Assembly: GCA_033032175.1 (NCBI GenBank)
Contig: CM065309.1
Coordinates: forward strand, 15,500,001 to 15,564,000
Direction: 5' to 3'
From: Saturnia japonica
Taxonomy: Eukaryota; Arthropoda; Insecta; Lepidoptera; Saturniidae
DNA length: 64,000 nucleotides
Positions 45,650 to 56,644 of the stretch are shown piece by piece. Each line of letters opens with the position of its first letter. The first letter of the stretch is position 1. Below the pieces are notes generated by a model. That model was not told the DNA's origin and searched no databases. It saw only the letters and a list, made by a program, of their open reading frames with translations. Both the position numbers and the translations under genes were made by a program.

Positions 45650-47720
45650 CAACATAAAAGTACCACGGCAAAATCTTCTATGTAGCCTGTAGAAATGATT
45701 TTGGAAAATCAACATGTAAAGAGGCGAAATGAAGGATAAAATAATGGTTTGAATAATATTTAAGCGAGGGCTTGGATTCAAAGTTTCCAAGTTGTTACGT
45801 GTAAAAGTTAAAGTCATAAGTCACCTAAACTGCTGAAAACTTAAGGTTTATACTAAAATTTATAGCCGTAATTTTTTATTTTATAAAACATTTAGGTTAG
45901 AGGGCGTAAACGTCGCTTCGTTCCGAGTGGAAGCCTATTTTCGCAACACATTACGGAGGATGAATGATTTCCTGGGCCGCCATGATTTATACCCCACTGT
46001 TCTACGGTTACTAGCAACGACATAGAGTCATTACCCGACCCGTTTGTAAAGAATGGACAATCCTTTGTGCGTGGTAAGCGTGGCATTTGTCTTTCATTGT
46101 ATAAACAGGTACGCTGGAATGAGATAGACATCGGTTAAGATGTTTCAAGTTTAACTGATTCTCTAGCTCCATTACTGTATTTTATTATTTTGAATTGGTG
46201 TACTTATATTAATTTTTTTTAACTCTTAAAAATAACAATATTAATTTTGCTTTATCAATGACAATTCTAGTTGACATAGATAACAATTGTTATCTACGTA
46301 TATAGGAGTTTGAATTATGTTTCCAGTTTTTCTAAATCTACCTGAATAGTTATTAATTTTAGAATACAATGTCCTGAAGTCCTGAAAATAGGTAATTTTC
46401 AAAAAAAAAAATCACTTTTCTTTCATAACATTGCTGCAATATACATTATACATACGTATATGTATTTTTATAGAGATAAATAATATGGCATACTATTATT
46501 TATTTGCGCTTCATAAATAATTCCCTTATACGTATAAGTACGATGACCTTACTTTTGTCCTCAATAAATATTTCTGCGGAAAATATTATTACATATATAC
46601 ACCATATTATGTACAAAAATTAATTTAATATGTGTATGGTATACTTAAATGCTATAATAAAACTGTTCTACGAAACGTAAGATCGTTAATCTTTGAAACG
46701 CAAAGCTTTCCACGGTCGATTGCCTTTCTTTCTCTACGCGGTTTTTATTTAAATAATATTTGAATAAAAAAATGATTTAAACGCGTATTTAAACACAAGT
46801 ATAAATTATCTCGGTTATTAATTAAGTAATAAATTCAAAAGAACTTCGATTAGTTTTTGTTACCATTGCCACATGCATACGTGTTAATTTTTTTGCACTA
46901 AATAATATTTTATCATTCAGTGGGCATTGAAGACATTAATAATGTTTTAGCATACATTCAATTATTTTCTAGTATATATTAAGTAAGCAAACTATAGTAA
47001 TTATCGCATTTATTGTAAAAAGGTTAATTTATTCGACTATAAAAATTATTGTATCCTAGTCTAGCATAATCAAATTAGTACTTTGTTTAGTCAGTTTGCT
47101 AAGATACTTCTATATCAACAATAGTTATGTATATTTTTATATTATATTTCATATCATACTAGATTCTGCCTAAGACTTCGTTTCTGTTGTCTTCAAAATG
47201 AAACGACTCCTGCGCTCCCTTTTGGAAATTGGTTGTATCAATATAAATCTTTGCGAGCATGTGTGAAACATTTCACCAAAACTTGTTTTTCTATCGCTTG
47301 GTATATATTAGTTATATTTAATATTGTATTATATTTTACGATCCCTGAATATTCTCCTCTTTCTTTTGTCATCCTACTCACACAATACCAAAAAAAAAAT
47401 CAGGTGTCCTTCCTTTTTTGATGTAACATCCGTCATATTAATGTTGTTCATATAAAATGTACCCTATGTTACCCGGACTATAATAACAAACCCATTGACA
47501 TCTCGTTCATCAAAATCGGATGAGTAGTTTAGGTGCTACGATGGAACATACGTAACTAGAAACATACATAGACTGCCAAAAAATAATCAGTATAAAAAAA
47601 AAAGTACATTCCAATTGAACAGGTATATATTATAACAAATAGGGACAATTTAAAGGAATAAGATCAAATAATCATTAAAAATTATAGAACCATAGAATAA
47701 ATATATTTTCGAATTATACT
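45650..47720. other. mostly AT-rich non-coding DNA
   Basis: A 79-codon minus-strand frame at 46131-45892 is GC-richer than its surroundings and ends in SSSVMCCENRLPLGTKRRLR, which may be a decayed repeat ORF; no family is recognised. The stretch at 47150-47580 contains 'acccggactataataacaaa' and 'catcaaaatcggatgagtag', wording typical of dispersed lepidopteran repeats. Confidence 0.4.
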
Positions 47721-47739
47721 AATTTTCTAAGTATAATAT

Positions 47740-48117
47740 GAATTAATTTAATAAGGAAAATAACAAAAGTAAGCGATGTTTCCAAAAAAATTAAGAAATT
47801 GAAGTGGAACTGGACAAGAACATGAGAACAAACAGAGGAAAATGGACGAAAGACATCATGGAATGGTATCCAAGAAACTGGAAAAAACAAAAAGGACGTC
47901 AAATAAAGAGATGGGAAGATGATCTACCAATGGGATGGTGAAGGTTAGCTCAAGATAGAAATGCGTGGAAGGAACTAGGGGAGGCCTATGTCGGAGAGAC
48001 ATCCTGACAAACAAACTGATTGCTGAAAATATATACACTAATTATTTACTTTAGTTTATAAGTCATTTATTAAGATTAGTATTTATGTTATGATACCTAT
48101 GGTCAGCGAATAAAGGC
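47740..48117 (+). pseudogene. RTE-like LINE 3' end relic
   Basis: Two frames give RTNRGKWTKDIMEWYPRNWK, then KQKGRQIKRWEDDLP, then RLAQDRNAWKELGEAYVGET. This matches the C-terminal pattern WYP..W.R..GRP..RW.DDL...W.RLAQDR..W..LEEAY familiar from insect RTE-type LINEs. A 3' UTR of about 110 bp ends 'aataaaggctttatc' and runs into an ATCT repeat. Frameshift and 5' truncation make it a relic. Confidence 0.75.
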
Positions 48118-48135
48118 TTTATCTATCTATCTATG
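48115..48135 (+). repeat. (TATC)n tail of the RTE-like LINE
   Basis: Short (TATC)n simple repeat at the 3' end of the LINE relic. Confidence 0.8.
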
Positions 48136-48139
48136 TATG

Positions 48140-48545
48140 TGTAAAATAGACATACAGACATTTTTATATGTCAAAATCGTATCTACTGTGTTTTATTAGA
48201 CGTATTAGATTACATTATAATGTTGTCTTTTACTCATATATTCATAATAAATATTTTTTGGGGGTCAAAAGATATTTTATAGCGAAGGTTAGTAAGGTAT
48301 TAGCATGCTCTAACTTTATGCACATCGATGTGAATTCAAATTCAATATAAAAAAAATCTTTTAAATAAACAATCTATTATATATCGAACTAAAAAGTAAA
48401 CAATAATTTTAATTAATAAAGATGCAGGAGAGCCTCATCTTTGGTCACCGATCAGAGACGCAGTGAAATTTATATTATCTTAAAACTTTTAATTTTTGTA
48501 ATATTTATTTTAAATCTATTACACGAATAAAAAAGCTTTTATATC
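48140..48545. other. AT-rich non-coding DNA
   Basis: No supported feature. Confidence 0.4.
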
Positions 48546-48549
48546 TTTA

Positions 48550-48905
48550 AAAAACACTCCTTAACTGCTTTAACCGCGTGCGCTGGCGTAATCGTTAGTG
48601 ATACGTAAATACAATGCTTTGCAAAAATATTGCTCATTAGAACAACTAAAAAAAGTCAGGGATACCATATGTTTATCTCTTACATGGAAGCCACAATACA
48701 GAGTAATGTGAAAAAATTTATACAAAATGAAAAAGTTATCTATGAGCACTATTATTAGTCATACAATAAAAATCCTTACGAACAAAAGTTACTGAAGCAT
48801 CAAGACAATTTTATGAAGGTATACTTTTTCCCTTTATAGCATGTTATTTGGACGCATTGTATGGGAGATAATGGAAAATTAAAATAATTCACCATTCGGC
48901 ACGAG
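48550..48905 (+). repeat. dispersed repeat R3, copy 2
   Basis: Pairs with 31.26-31.62 kb in the same orientation: 'aaccgcgtgcgctggcgtaa', 'atacgtaaatacaatgcttt', 'gggataccatatgtttatct', 'gaagccacaatacag' and 'tatagcatgttatttggacg'. Confidence 0.65.
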
Positions 48906-48909
48906 TCTA

Positions 48910-49874
48910 TGACTATAGTAGTAGTGTCCTGAACCACCCGTGTGACGCATAACCCTGGTCGCTCGATAAAAATATTTGTATTAGCTAAAGTATTGAGATA
49001 GTATGTATAGTATGTAGTATTGTAGATAAGTATGAGATTTATTTTATATTATACGCGGGTGAAACCACGGTGCAATATAGGCTTATGTGGATTCTTTAAG
49101 ATTGAGTTTATTTGTTAACGGATCTCTATAATATTTTGATCAAATGTTACGTCACATGGGATATACATGTTTTCATGTGTTTATGATGAACATATTTTAC
49201 ATGTAAATGAATCAATTTATTTATTAAATTTGACCCATTGTTTATGTGTGTGTGTTTTCCCTGTTTCTTCGAATAAAATCCTCGTAAATAAAGGAGACGG
49301 ATACTCTTTCATACAGACATGGGCCAGGGTAAAAAAAGAGATGTAAAAATATAAAAAAGGTGTAAATTAATAGCTAATGTATTATCAAAACAGTCACTGA
49401 AAAAAGCGGATTTTTTGCAATCTAAATGCAGAGATTTAGGGTATTTCGTAAAAGCGAAGTCATGTAATAAACTTCAATTAAATTATTTTTGAAGTAGGGC
49501 AAATATTAAAAAAGGGTTATGTTTATTATTTTTTTAAGTTATTTCTTTACTTATTTTGTTGATTGTGAATTTAAATGATATTGTACGATTTTAAAAACAG
49601 AAATTATATTCGATTTCATAAACCAAATTTCAAAAAATTACATTCTGGGCGCAGAAATACCCGTCTCCTTTTATCATAGATTTAATAAATCGGCTCAATT
49701 TAATAATCTTTATTTCCACTGTCTTATTAAAGTACCTACTACCCTAGTTACAATACGATAAATCTAACAGAGATCACCTGCCTACTATCAAGTTGATGAC
49801 GGTTATTTAACTCGACCGCGAGGTTCTTACAGACCTGTCTACTTATTATCGACACAATACATTATTGTTTTGTT
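48910..49874. other. AT-rich non-coding DNA
   Basis: No supported gene or recognisable repeat. Confidence 0.4.
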
Positions 49875-49875
49875 T

Positions 49876-50075
49876 TAACTGTGCCTCACGGTTTTATTCG
49901 TCTTAAAGTTATTCGACTGACTCTCCGCCGCGCCACTACCAATGCTTGCGTTTAGTCCATCGTTGTTATCACTTCTCGTACTTGTCTACAGCTTGACAGA
50001 TTGCTTGAAGTTCATGGTTACTGCTCTGCACCTTAGGGTCGTAGCGTAAAGTTAACCTTCTTCATTGAGCGCTGA
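49876..50075 (-). mobile_element. Helitron-like element family 2, copy 3 (truncated)
   Basis: On the minus strand: 'gaacttcaagcaatctgtca', 'agctgtagacaagtacgaga' and 'agtgataacaacgatgg'. The 5' half is missing, and the boundary lies close to the start of the jockey-like relic. Confidence 0.5.
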
Positions 50076-50084
50076 GCTCGTCGA

Positions 50085-50258
50085 CTTATTGGCGATGAGG
50101 CACTGATGACGGCAAAAATGCTCAGTTTAGAGCATCGTCGTAAGGTAGCTTGCCTCTCAGTGTTTTACAGGTTGCACTTTGGAGAGTGTGCACAGGAGTT
50201 ACACGATTTAATTCCGCCCAATCCGTTCCACTATAGGACAACTAGACACCGTGAATGA
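50085..50258 (+). pseudogene. jockey-like LINE ORF2 C-terminal fragment
   Basis: Open frame reading AKMLSLEHRRKVACLSVFYR, then LHFGECAQELHDLIPPNPFH and YRTTRHRE. The pattern SLEHRR.VA.L.VFYR...GEC..EL..L.P...FH.RTTRH is typical of the region C-terminal to the RT in jockey/CR1-type LINEs. It breaks off at an inverted RT fragment. Confidence 0.75.
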
Positions 50259-50260
50259 TT

Positions 50261-50441
50261 CTTGGTTGGAACTCCTGAAGGAATCTGCATCGGCGAAGAT
50301 GTATAGCCATTTAGAACTACAGTTTGGCATCTGTTCTTGACATAAGATGAAAACCATCTAAACAAATTACCCCGAATCCCTATATCTCTCAGTTTGCAAA
50401 GCAGGATTTCATGATCTATCCTGTCAAATGCATTTACTTTG
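50261..50441 (-). pseudogene. LINE reverse transcriptase fragment, inverted
   Basis: The minus strand gives an uninterrupted 60-residue frame: KVNAFDRIDHEILLCKLRDI, then GIRGNLFRWFSSYVKNRCQT, then VVLNGYTSSPMQIPSGVPTK. It covers RT motif A (AFDRIDH) through the beginning of motif B (SGVP). It has no stop or frameshift, unlike other RT pieces in the window. It is flanked on both sides by + strand C-terminal LINE sequence. Confidence 0.8.
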
Positions 50442-50560
50442 CTTGGGAGTCTTCAAGCGAAGTGTGAATAGGCATTTAATAGGTAAGCGCGATGCATTGT
50501 CGGCCTCATCTTTACTTTCCACCAGGTAAGATTGAAGCCAAGCGCATACCTGTATTGCAT
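50442..50560 (+). pseudogene. jockey-like LINE ORF2 end and 3' tail
   Basis: Reads SLGVFKRSVNRHLIGKRDAL and continues SASSLLSTR before a stop. This resembles the last residues of jockey-like ORF2 ('F..KVNRHLL.KR'). It ends near 'cctgtattgcattaaaaaaaa', a short A tail. Confidence 0.65.
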
Positions 50561-50564
50561 TAAA

Positions 50565-52250
50565 AAAAATTAAGCTATAACTTTAAAGTTTCTCTGCAAT
50601 CACCAAAAGAACCAAGATCAAGAACATCAACTTTAGTGCTATCTAAAAATGAGTGCAACCTAATTAGGTATTTTATATTTCTTAATGTTTCGCTCTCTTC
50701 AAAATATTTTAAAACTTCCCTGTGTTCCTGGTGTTCTTATAGGTTTTTGTTCTACTTCTTGATTCGGTAATATTTGGCTTATTGTTATAGGTATGTTTTT
50801 TATATAAACTACTGTTTTTTTATATCATAAGTCTCACGTTTTTACTTTAACTTTTTTAGTCTTTTTATGCCAGTATGTCCGTCGTGTGGCGTCACCACAC
50901 GGCCTCAACGGAATACAACCTGCATTATGCTGAGCTGGGGTCGTTTTGTAGTAACTAGCATTTGATTTTTGTTACTGTAAGTAGTTGTAAAATATTTTTT
51001 AATCATCTATATTTTCAAATGTTTTTATTACATATAAATGTTTCTTTCAAAAATACCTATATCTATTTTTTTAATCTGACCAATACTTCTAGAGATAAGC
51101 GCGTTTAAATAAACAAACAAACTCTTAAGCTTTATAAGATTGTATAGTTATAGTATAGATAATTATTATATTGACCACCGCAGGCGCTTTCGATCTCCAC
51201 GATCTGTCACTCGGCATCGCGGTTGGATTGATTAAAATGTCCACTAAGTAAGTAATAATGTTACGTTTGATTTATTAGATTGCGATATTACAGCAGTCTA
51301 TCTAGGCACGTTTACCTCTGATAATAAGGTGTTGATTGAATGAATAGTAGATAAATACGATATATAGTGTGTCTTGTGTAATACGTAATGAGCAATGGAC
51401 CGTACGTTGTAAGACAATGCGAGATTATTTGTTCTGCACCGCATATCTTTTGCTTGTAAGTACAGTGTGCACATATCATTCGTGCTGTCATATTTGCTTC
51501 GTAAGGAAATCTAATGAGAATTGAAGAAACCAAATCATACTTTAAAAAAAATTAAAACCAACATTACTTCTAACCTTAAATTGACTTCATTGAATTAGGT
51601 TCAGCAGTAATAACGTTCATCATGTCTCGTGCTTTACTTATATTCTTCAAGATGTCCACTATACGTAAAATGAATAAAAAATTATAACATTTACATTTAC
51701 CCAGAGGTTGCACGTAAAAATGAAAAGTACGCTACTTTAATAATAAAAGAATTAATCGTGAGCGAGATCTATAAAATATATTGCATTAATTTTTAATATT
51801 ATTGTTGAGCAAACTATAAAATAATTTACATTTTGTTAAGAATTAATCAAAATAATTCAACAAATTAAATATTGATAGAGATCTTTAAAATAATTATTTG
51901 TAATAAAACATTTAAATTTCATCAAGTAAAAATATTCCAGTAATGCTAGACACACACTACCGTGACGTCATTCAGTGACGTGATAAGCTATAATCATATA
52001 TTAAGTTTCATACATTAATTTAGCTAGAAATATATTGTGTCGTGTCTCGTGTCCTGTCATCACGCCTTGTGACGTTACATAGATCGCGCGGCTCTGACGG
52101 CTCCCAAGCTGGTCCCAACACTCCCAACGCGTCACAGCGTTAGTGGGGCAGCACGCGTCGCGACACACAAGTGTGTTTCTAACCTATAATCTAATAATTT
52201 ATGTACATTATTAAATTTGTATGATAATTACATGGTGAAAGTAAAGTTAC
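50565..52250. other. AT-rich non-coding DNA with GC-rich patch at 52020-52180
   Basis: The patch at about 51955-52180 contains two TGACGT motifs (51965 and 51976) and GCGC-rich text without a reading frame. It could be regulatory. No gene is supported elsewhere. Confidence 0.4.
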
Positions 52251-52251
52251 A

Positions 52252-52653
52252 TCAATATAAATACATAATAAAATTTAAGTGTCTGTAATGTCAAAACAAC
52301 AGCTTTTTACTGAATGCATATGAAAGTATCTACTTAAATTGTTTATTTGGTACCGTATAAGTATATATCTATACCTATACGGTACCAAAAAAACAATTTA
52401 AAATTTTTTTGTCTGTCTGTTACGATTAATCTCCGAAACGGTTGGACTTTTACTGGCAGATAGATGATGTTATATGGAATAACATAGGCCACTTTTATTT
52501 TAGAAAAATAATTAGGGTTCCGCGTAAATAAAATAATAAGCACTTTCATTCGGGTGACAACAGCCGCCGCGCTGCGCCGTGTGTGAAAGCAGTGTTACCA
52601 CAATGTCGAAGGTATTCTGTGGTCCACGCGAGCGGATCCGCGGGCACAGCTAG
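52252..52653 (+). mobile_element. Helitron-like element, copy 5
   Basis: Contains 'ttaagtgtctgtaatgtc', 'acagctttttactgaatgca', 'ttaatctccgaaacggttgg' and 'gatgttatatggaataacat', ending 'gatccgcgggcacag' with CTAG at 52650-52653 before T. Its interior near 52555-52600 is GC-rich and differs from other copies. Confidence 0.65.
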
Positions 52654-52659
52654 TTTTAT

Positions 52660-54080
52660 AATAACATTGGTAGTACCAGTTTGTGACGTAGGGAAGAAAA
52701 GCTGCTGACGAAAGCGTTGTAAATGTGCAGTTTGTTTAATACTCTAACAGCTTTTTCATAATATATCTAATTATATTTTTTAAACAAGGACGTGACACAG
52801 AAACATAATTATTTTGCTAAGTATCAATAAAAAACCAAGTGCGATATTCTATTTATATATTATATAAATTACAATTATAATATTTCTATATTGATTATGC
52901 TTAGAAATAACAGAAGTAAGTTAAAGCATAAGCCTTTGTATTGTAAAGTATAGTTAGCTCTTCTGTCGGGATTAACTTCTAGGATGTTGACGATCCGTGA
53001 ACGACTTAGGCATTGTGTTCACAGAGTTGTACTTCAGTAATTATGAATTAAGTTTAAAATACCTTATAAGAAACTAAATTTCATGTTTAAAGTCTATGTT
53101 TTTATCATAAAGGTCTACGGTAACATGGTAGAAACAATATAGTGTTATTCTCGAGGTTTTTTTAGTTGCCTTTCTGTTTATAATGTAAAGCGTATGACTC
53201 TAGTTTGAAAAAAAAAGTTTCGTTCACAGTCATAGATAGGAATGCGACGTAAAGATTAAGTTTCAAAATTAAAAATGAATAAAGACAAGGAATATCGTTA
53301 TCAGTTGGTTTTAATCTAAATTAATGTTAATAAAACTAAAGAAGGAACAGAAAAATACAAAAATTGGGCAATTTCCGCAAAGTAGACTAGAATAACTTTA
53401 GAAATAATTTGCTAAGTTAACATGCATATCGAAGCCAAACGTAGTATTGTGTCTGTATTTTTATAGAAAGCTAATAAAAAAAATGAATACGTTTAAATAA
53501 TTTTGTAAGTGTGCAATAAATTAAATAAAGTTGAAATTACATACGCTCGGTTAAACCGTTGCATGCGCTTATACCACCCGAGTTATGTGGCAGATAACGA
53601 AAGACTTATTAGACTTAAACGAAGGTAAACTTTTCAAGAACTGTTAGCTTGTTTTATAATTTTTATAGGACTAAACACGTATCTAATCATTTGATAATCT
53701 GATACTTGCAGGTGCTTCCTTAATGCATAGTTTAATTTAATTTTCAATATTTACGTTTTTATTTGACTGTTAAATATCGTTTGGAATTGATCAAGTATTA
53801 TAAGAATAGTTTAGGTGATCGTACACGCCTACTGCATTTCATATAAAATATAAGAGATTTAATTTTTTTTAAACCATTGTTATAATTCTTTGTGTCTTTT
53901 TTAATATTTAAAGTATAAATACCAATATGTTAAATTCTGCATTAATTGTTTTGCAATATAAAACTAATTGTAAAACCCAATTTTTGCTCACAAAACATTA
54001 TTTTGTAGCGAGAAAACGAATTTAACTATATTTATACAAATTATCTAAATTTTTAAATAAGTTAAAATAGAGTTAATATT
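52660..54080. other. AT-rich non-coding DNA
   Basis: No supported gene or recognisable repeat. Confidence 0.45.
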
Positions 54081-54084
54081 AGGA

Positions 54085-54262
54085 TACAATGTCATACATT
54101 GCCATTTAATTACCATACGACAATAGCTTGGATATTTAACACCCACACACACAAATGATGATTATGCTCAATACACAAAAGTCAGTCATGGGTAGGGGGA
54201 TCGAACCTGCAAGCTCTCGACTCAATAGAAGGGCTCATTATCACTGTGCCATAAGACGCACA
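54085..54262 (-). repeat. SINE-A copy 3
   Basis: On the minus strand: TTATGGCACAGTGATAATGA (box-A-like), GCAGGTTCGATCCCC (box B, about 54190-54204), then 'tgtgtgggtgttaaatatcc'. This copy has both pol III boxes, so it defines the family as tRNA-derived. Confidence 0.8.
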
Positions 54263-54264
54263 AT

Positions 54265-54915
54265 AATGTAACACTTGGATATTTTTTAAATGACATTATG
54301 TAACGAGTTAAGCTTTCTTTGTTTAGTAATAAAATTCAAATTCGATCCTGTCGTTAGCGAACTCGTATTTTTCTCTTCGATACCGTAATGCGCAAGTCAC
54401 GAGCGGTTATGTAAGCAGGCTGCCGGCCAGCGTCGTCATTATAGGCATTATTACAGGAACACACTCGGCCTCTCGTACGGCCATTGTCAAGATTGTGGGG
54501 TCAGCGAGACCCAAGCCCAACGTTAACTAACTTGTAATTTCGCAACTACATATTCCTATAACCCAATAAAACGTAGCTTGTAAAACAATTTATTCGATAT
54601 GAAAACTATCGGCTGGTTCTTAGATCACGCTCGATAACCATCGTGACTGACTCAGGGTTATTAATTATGGAAATTATTACGACGAATCATATTGTGCTCA
54701 CGTCGTGTCTCATCCATAGGTATACAATTTTATACTATAAACACAATGTTGAGTTTATCTGTTTGCTATATTTTTATAATTAAATTATCGATCTAATTTT
54801 AATTAAATTTGATATAATTGTAGGTGTACCTACTAAGATTAGATTACTGGAGTTGGAGTTACATTAAATTATCTACCCAGTTAGATATACTTGCATACAT
54901 ATATAAATTATAATG
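54265..54915. other. non-coding DNA with GC-rich patch at 54350-54530
   Basis: The patch reads like unique sequence ('gtaagcaggctgccggcc', 'cactcggcctctcgtacggc') and has no open frame. Possible regulatory DNA; no gene is supported. Confidence 0.35.
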
Positions 54916-54919
54916 ATTA

Positions 54920-55190
54920 AAAAGGAAATAAAAAACCCGACTGCAAGAAAAACACTTATTGCAAAAAAAAATGTTTTTTTTTTATTGATTCCCGGACGTC
55001 GTAAATAAATATTATATAGCATATGTCACTCTTACAGTTAAAATGAATTTAACCACACCTGCTATCTATGCCGTGTCGTAAAATCCATCAATCCGTTTAG
55101 GCCACAGAGCGTGTAAAATAAATAGATATACATACCAAACATACGCTCGAAAAACATAACCCTTCTTTTTTCGCAGTCGGATAAAAAGAA
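54920..55190 (-). repeat. dispersed repeat family R1, copy 2
   Basis: The reverse complement matches 21.20-21.47 kb block for block. It directly abuts the poly(A) retroelement that follows. Confidence 0.65.
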
Positions 55191-55204
55191 AAAAAATTGT
55201 GCTT

Positions 55205-55206
<2 letters not shown>

Positions 55207-55243
<37 letters not shown>

Positions 55244-55590
55244 CCGACTACACCGTTAGCCTTAGGGGCCCTATCGTCAAACAGAGCCGCTGCGGCTTTT
55301 ACAGCTTCACCGGACTTGGGGGCGAGCGCTTTCAGGCACTCAGCCGCGAAAGTTTGTGACGACCCCACGAGGGTGCCAGAGTGGCCGAACCTCGGCTCGG
55401 GCGGTCGTCGCGAATGCGAAAAAGTCGCGATCTAACTAATTCCCTAATCTTATGAGAATTCGAGCTAACTAATATATACTCATATGCACGTTCCCCTCCT
55501 CCTGGGAGGAAGGAGTGGACCATGCGTATGTGTATTTGTTAATCGGAATGGTTTTTCTACACTTACTAGCGCAATAGTCTAACTAGCGCA
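55207..55590 (-). mobile_element. short poly(A) retroelement, copy 3
   Basis: The T run from about 55207 (over 30 T) is the poly(A) tail. The + strand text 'gactacaccgttagccttag', 'gctgcggcttttacagcttc', 'accggacttgggggcgagcg' and 'cctcggctcgggcggtcgtc' matches the 33.3 kb copy to the same far end ('ctaactagcgc'). A minus-strand frame near the tail reads KSGEAVKAAAALFDDRAPKA, but stops in other copies argue against a protein. The internal CCTCC-CA-GGAGG hairpin is shared. Confidence 0.75.
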
Positions 55591-55899
55591 AAAAAAAGAA
55601 AAAAAAAAGGTCCCTTACAGAACCTATGTACCTGTGTGGTGTGCACGTGCGTGTGTTCATACGTGTGTAATGTTGTGTGTGGGTAACTAAGTGTTGCACG
55701 TATAGTGTCACTTTGTATCGCGCGGGCGGCTGCCTGACCCAAGGACTTCACACCGAGGAACGGACCTAGGCTTGGGTTGCCGCTAGAGAGGGTGGACGTG
55801 ACGGGTGTGCGGGAGCGAAGTTGACCGCCCGTCCTCTGCGGAGAGGCTGCGCTCGCCCCCAAGACCGGTGAAGCTGTCAAAGCCTCTAATGGCTATTCT
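55591..55899 (+). mobile_element. short poly(A) retroelement, copy 4, inverted
   Basis: Ends 'cgcccccaagaccggtgaag', 'ctgtcaaagcctctaatgg' and a nine-A run at about 55890-55899, the + orientation of the same 3' module as copy 3. Its upstream part (55610-55800) differs, with GT-rich text ('gtgtgttcatacgtgtgtaa'). It therefore lies head to head with copy 3, the two meeting near 55590. Confidence 0.65.
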
Positions 55900-56029
55900 A
55901 AAAAAAAAGTTTTCCAACAATCAATAATGTAAATTCATTTTACTAACTTTTTTATTGTGTAAATATAGTTTAACGGTAGTATGGTATGAAGTTAAAAAAC
56001 CCAAAAAAATAGAATAAAAATGACCTGGC

Positions 56030-56290
56030 TCCATCATTAGACCCTCGTTACCAAGCCCAATCTATTGGACTCGTCAAAACAAACCATATGAGCCTAAATT
56101 TGAGGGGTTTGCTAGTAACCACTGAAGAGTTGCACTATCCACCTCCTGGCTCCAGACACTGGATCCTGGCTACAGATTAGCTCCCAGATACCAAATTATA
56201 GTGTTGTCATCCGAACTACATATACATACAAAGTTTCATTTCAATACGACAGGCAGAAATAGGTTACAATTGACTTCTAAGATTTGATTA
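56030..56290 (+). repeat. dispersed repeat (Helitron- or SINE-like), single copy here
   Basis: Contains 'atctattggactcgtcaaaa', 'aatttgaggggtttgctagt', 'cacctcctggctccagacac' and 'cgacaggcagaaataggtta'. I recognise this as typical dispersed lepidopteran repeat text. No partner is in the window. Confidence 0.4.
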
Positions 56291-56472
56291 CATTGTTTGT
56301 TAGTTAGTTACAAGTGAAGTTAATAAAAGCGTTTTAATAAATAAATATTATTTTAATCAAATTTACATTTTTAGCGATGATGGCTAACTCCATCATGTCG
56401 CATTTATGATGCGTGCGCAGCTCTCAATTCACCCTCTACTAAAATCAAAAGAGGTATAACTTAAAAAAAAAT

Positions 56473-56532
56473 ATTGTGTGGTTTTATGAAACCACGGTAA
56501 AAGTGAAACTTTTTTTCACATTATAGACATTT
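56473..56532 (+). repeat. 60-bp conserved segment with hairpin, copy 2
   Basis: Differs from 38379-38438 at one position. It is followed by a GC-rich block at 56565-56640 ('ctaggcgccgccatccctac', 'gcggccgaccgtcacgcgac') that is absent at 38 kb. Confidence 0.85.
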
Positions 56533-56644
56533 AACTAAAAATTCACAAATGAGTAATAGTCTATACACTACACGGTCAGTTGCTGCGAACTCTAGGCGCC
56601 GCCATCCCTACTCCGCGGCCGACCGTCACGCGACATGCAACACA

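Noticed and set aside
54185..54262. functional tRNA gene on the minus strand
   Set aside because: Box spacing and stems are wrong, and the sequence continues into the SINE-A body.
55066..55368. 100-codon minus-strand frame with poly-Lys
   Set aside because: The lysines come from the poly(A) tail of the retroelement; other copies have stops in the same frame.
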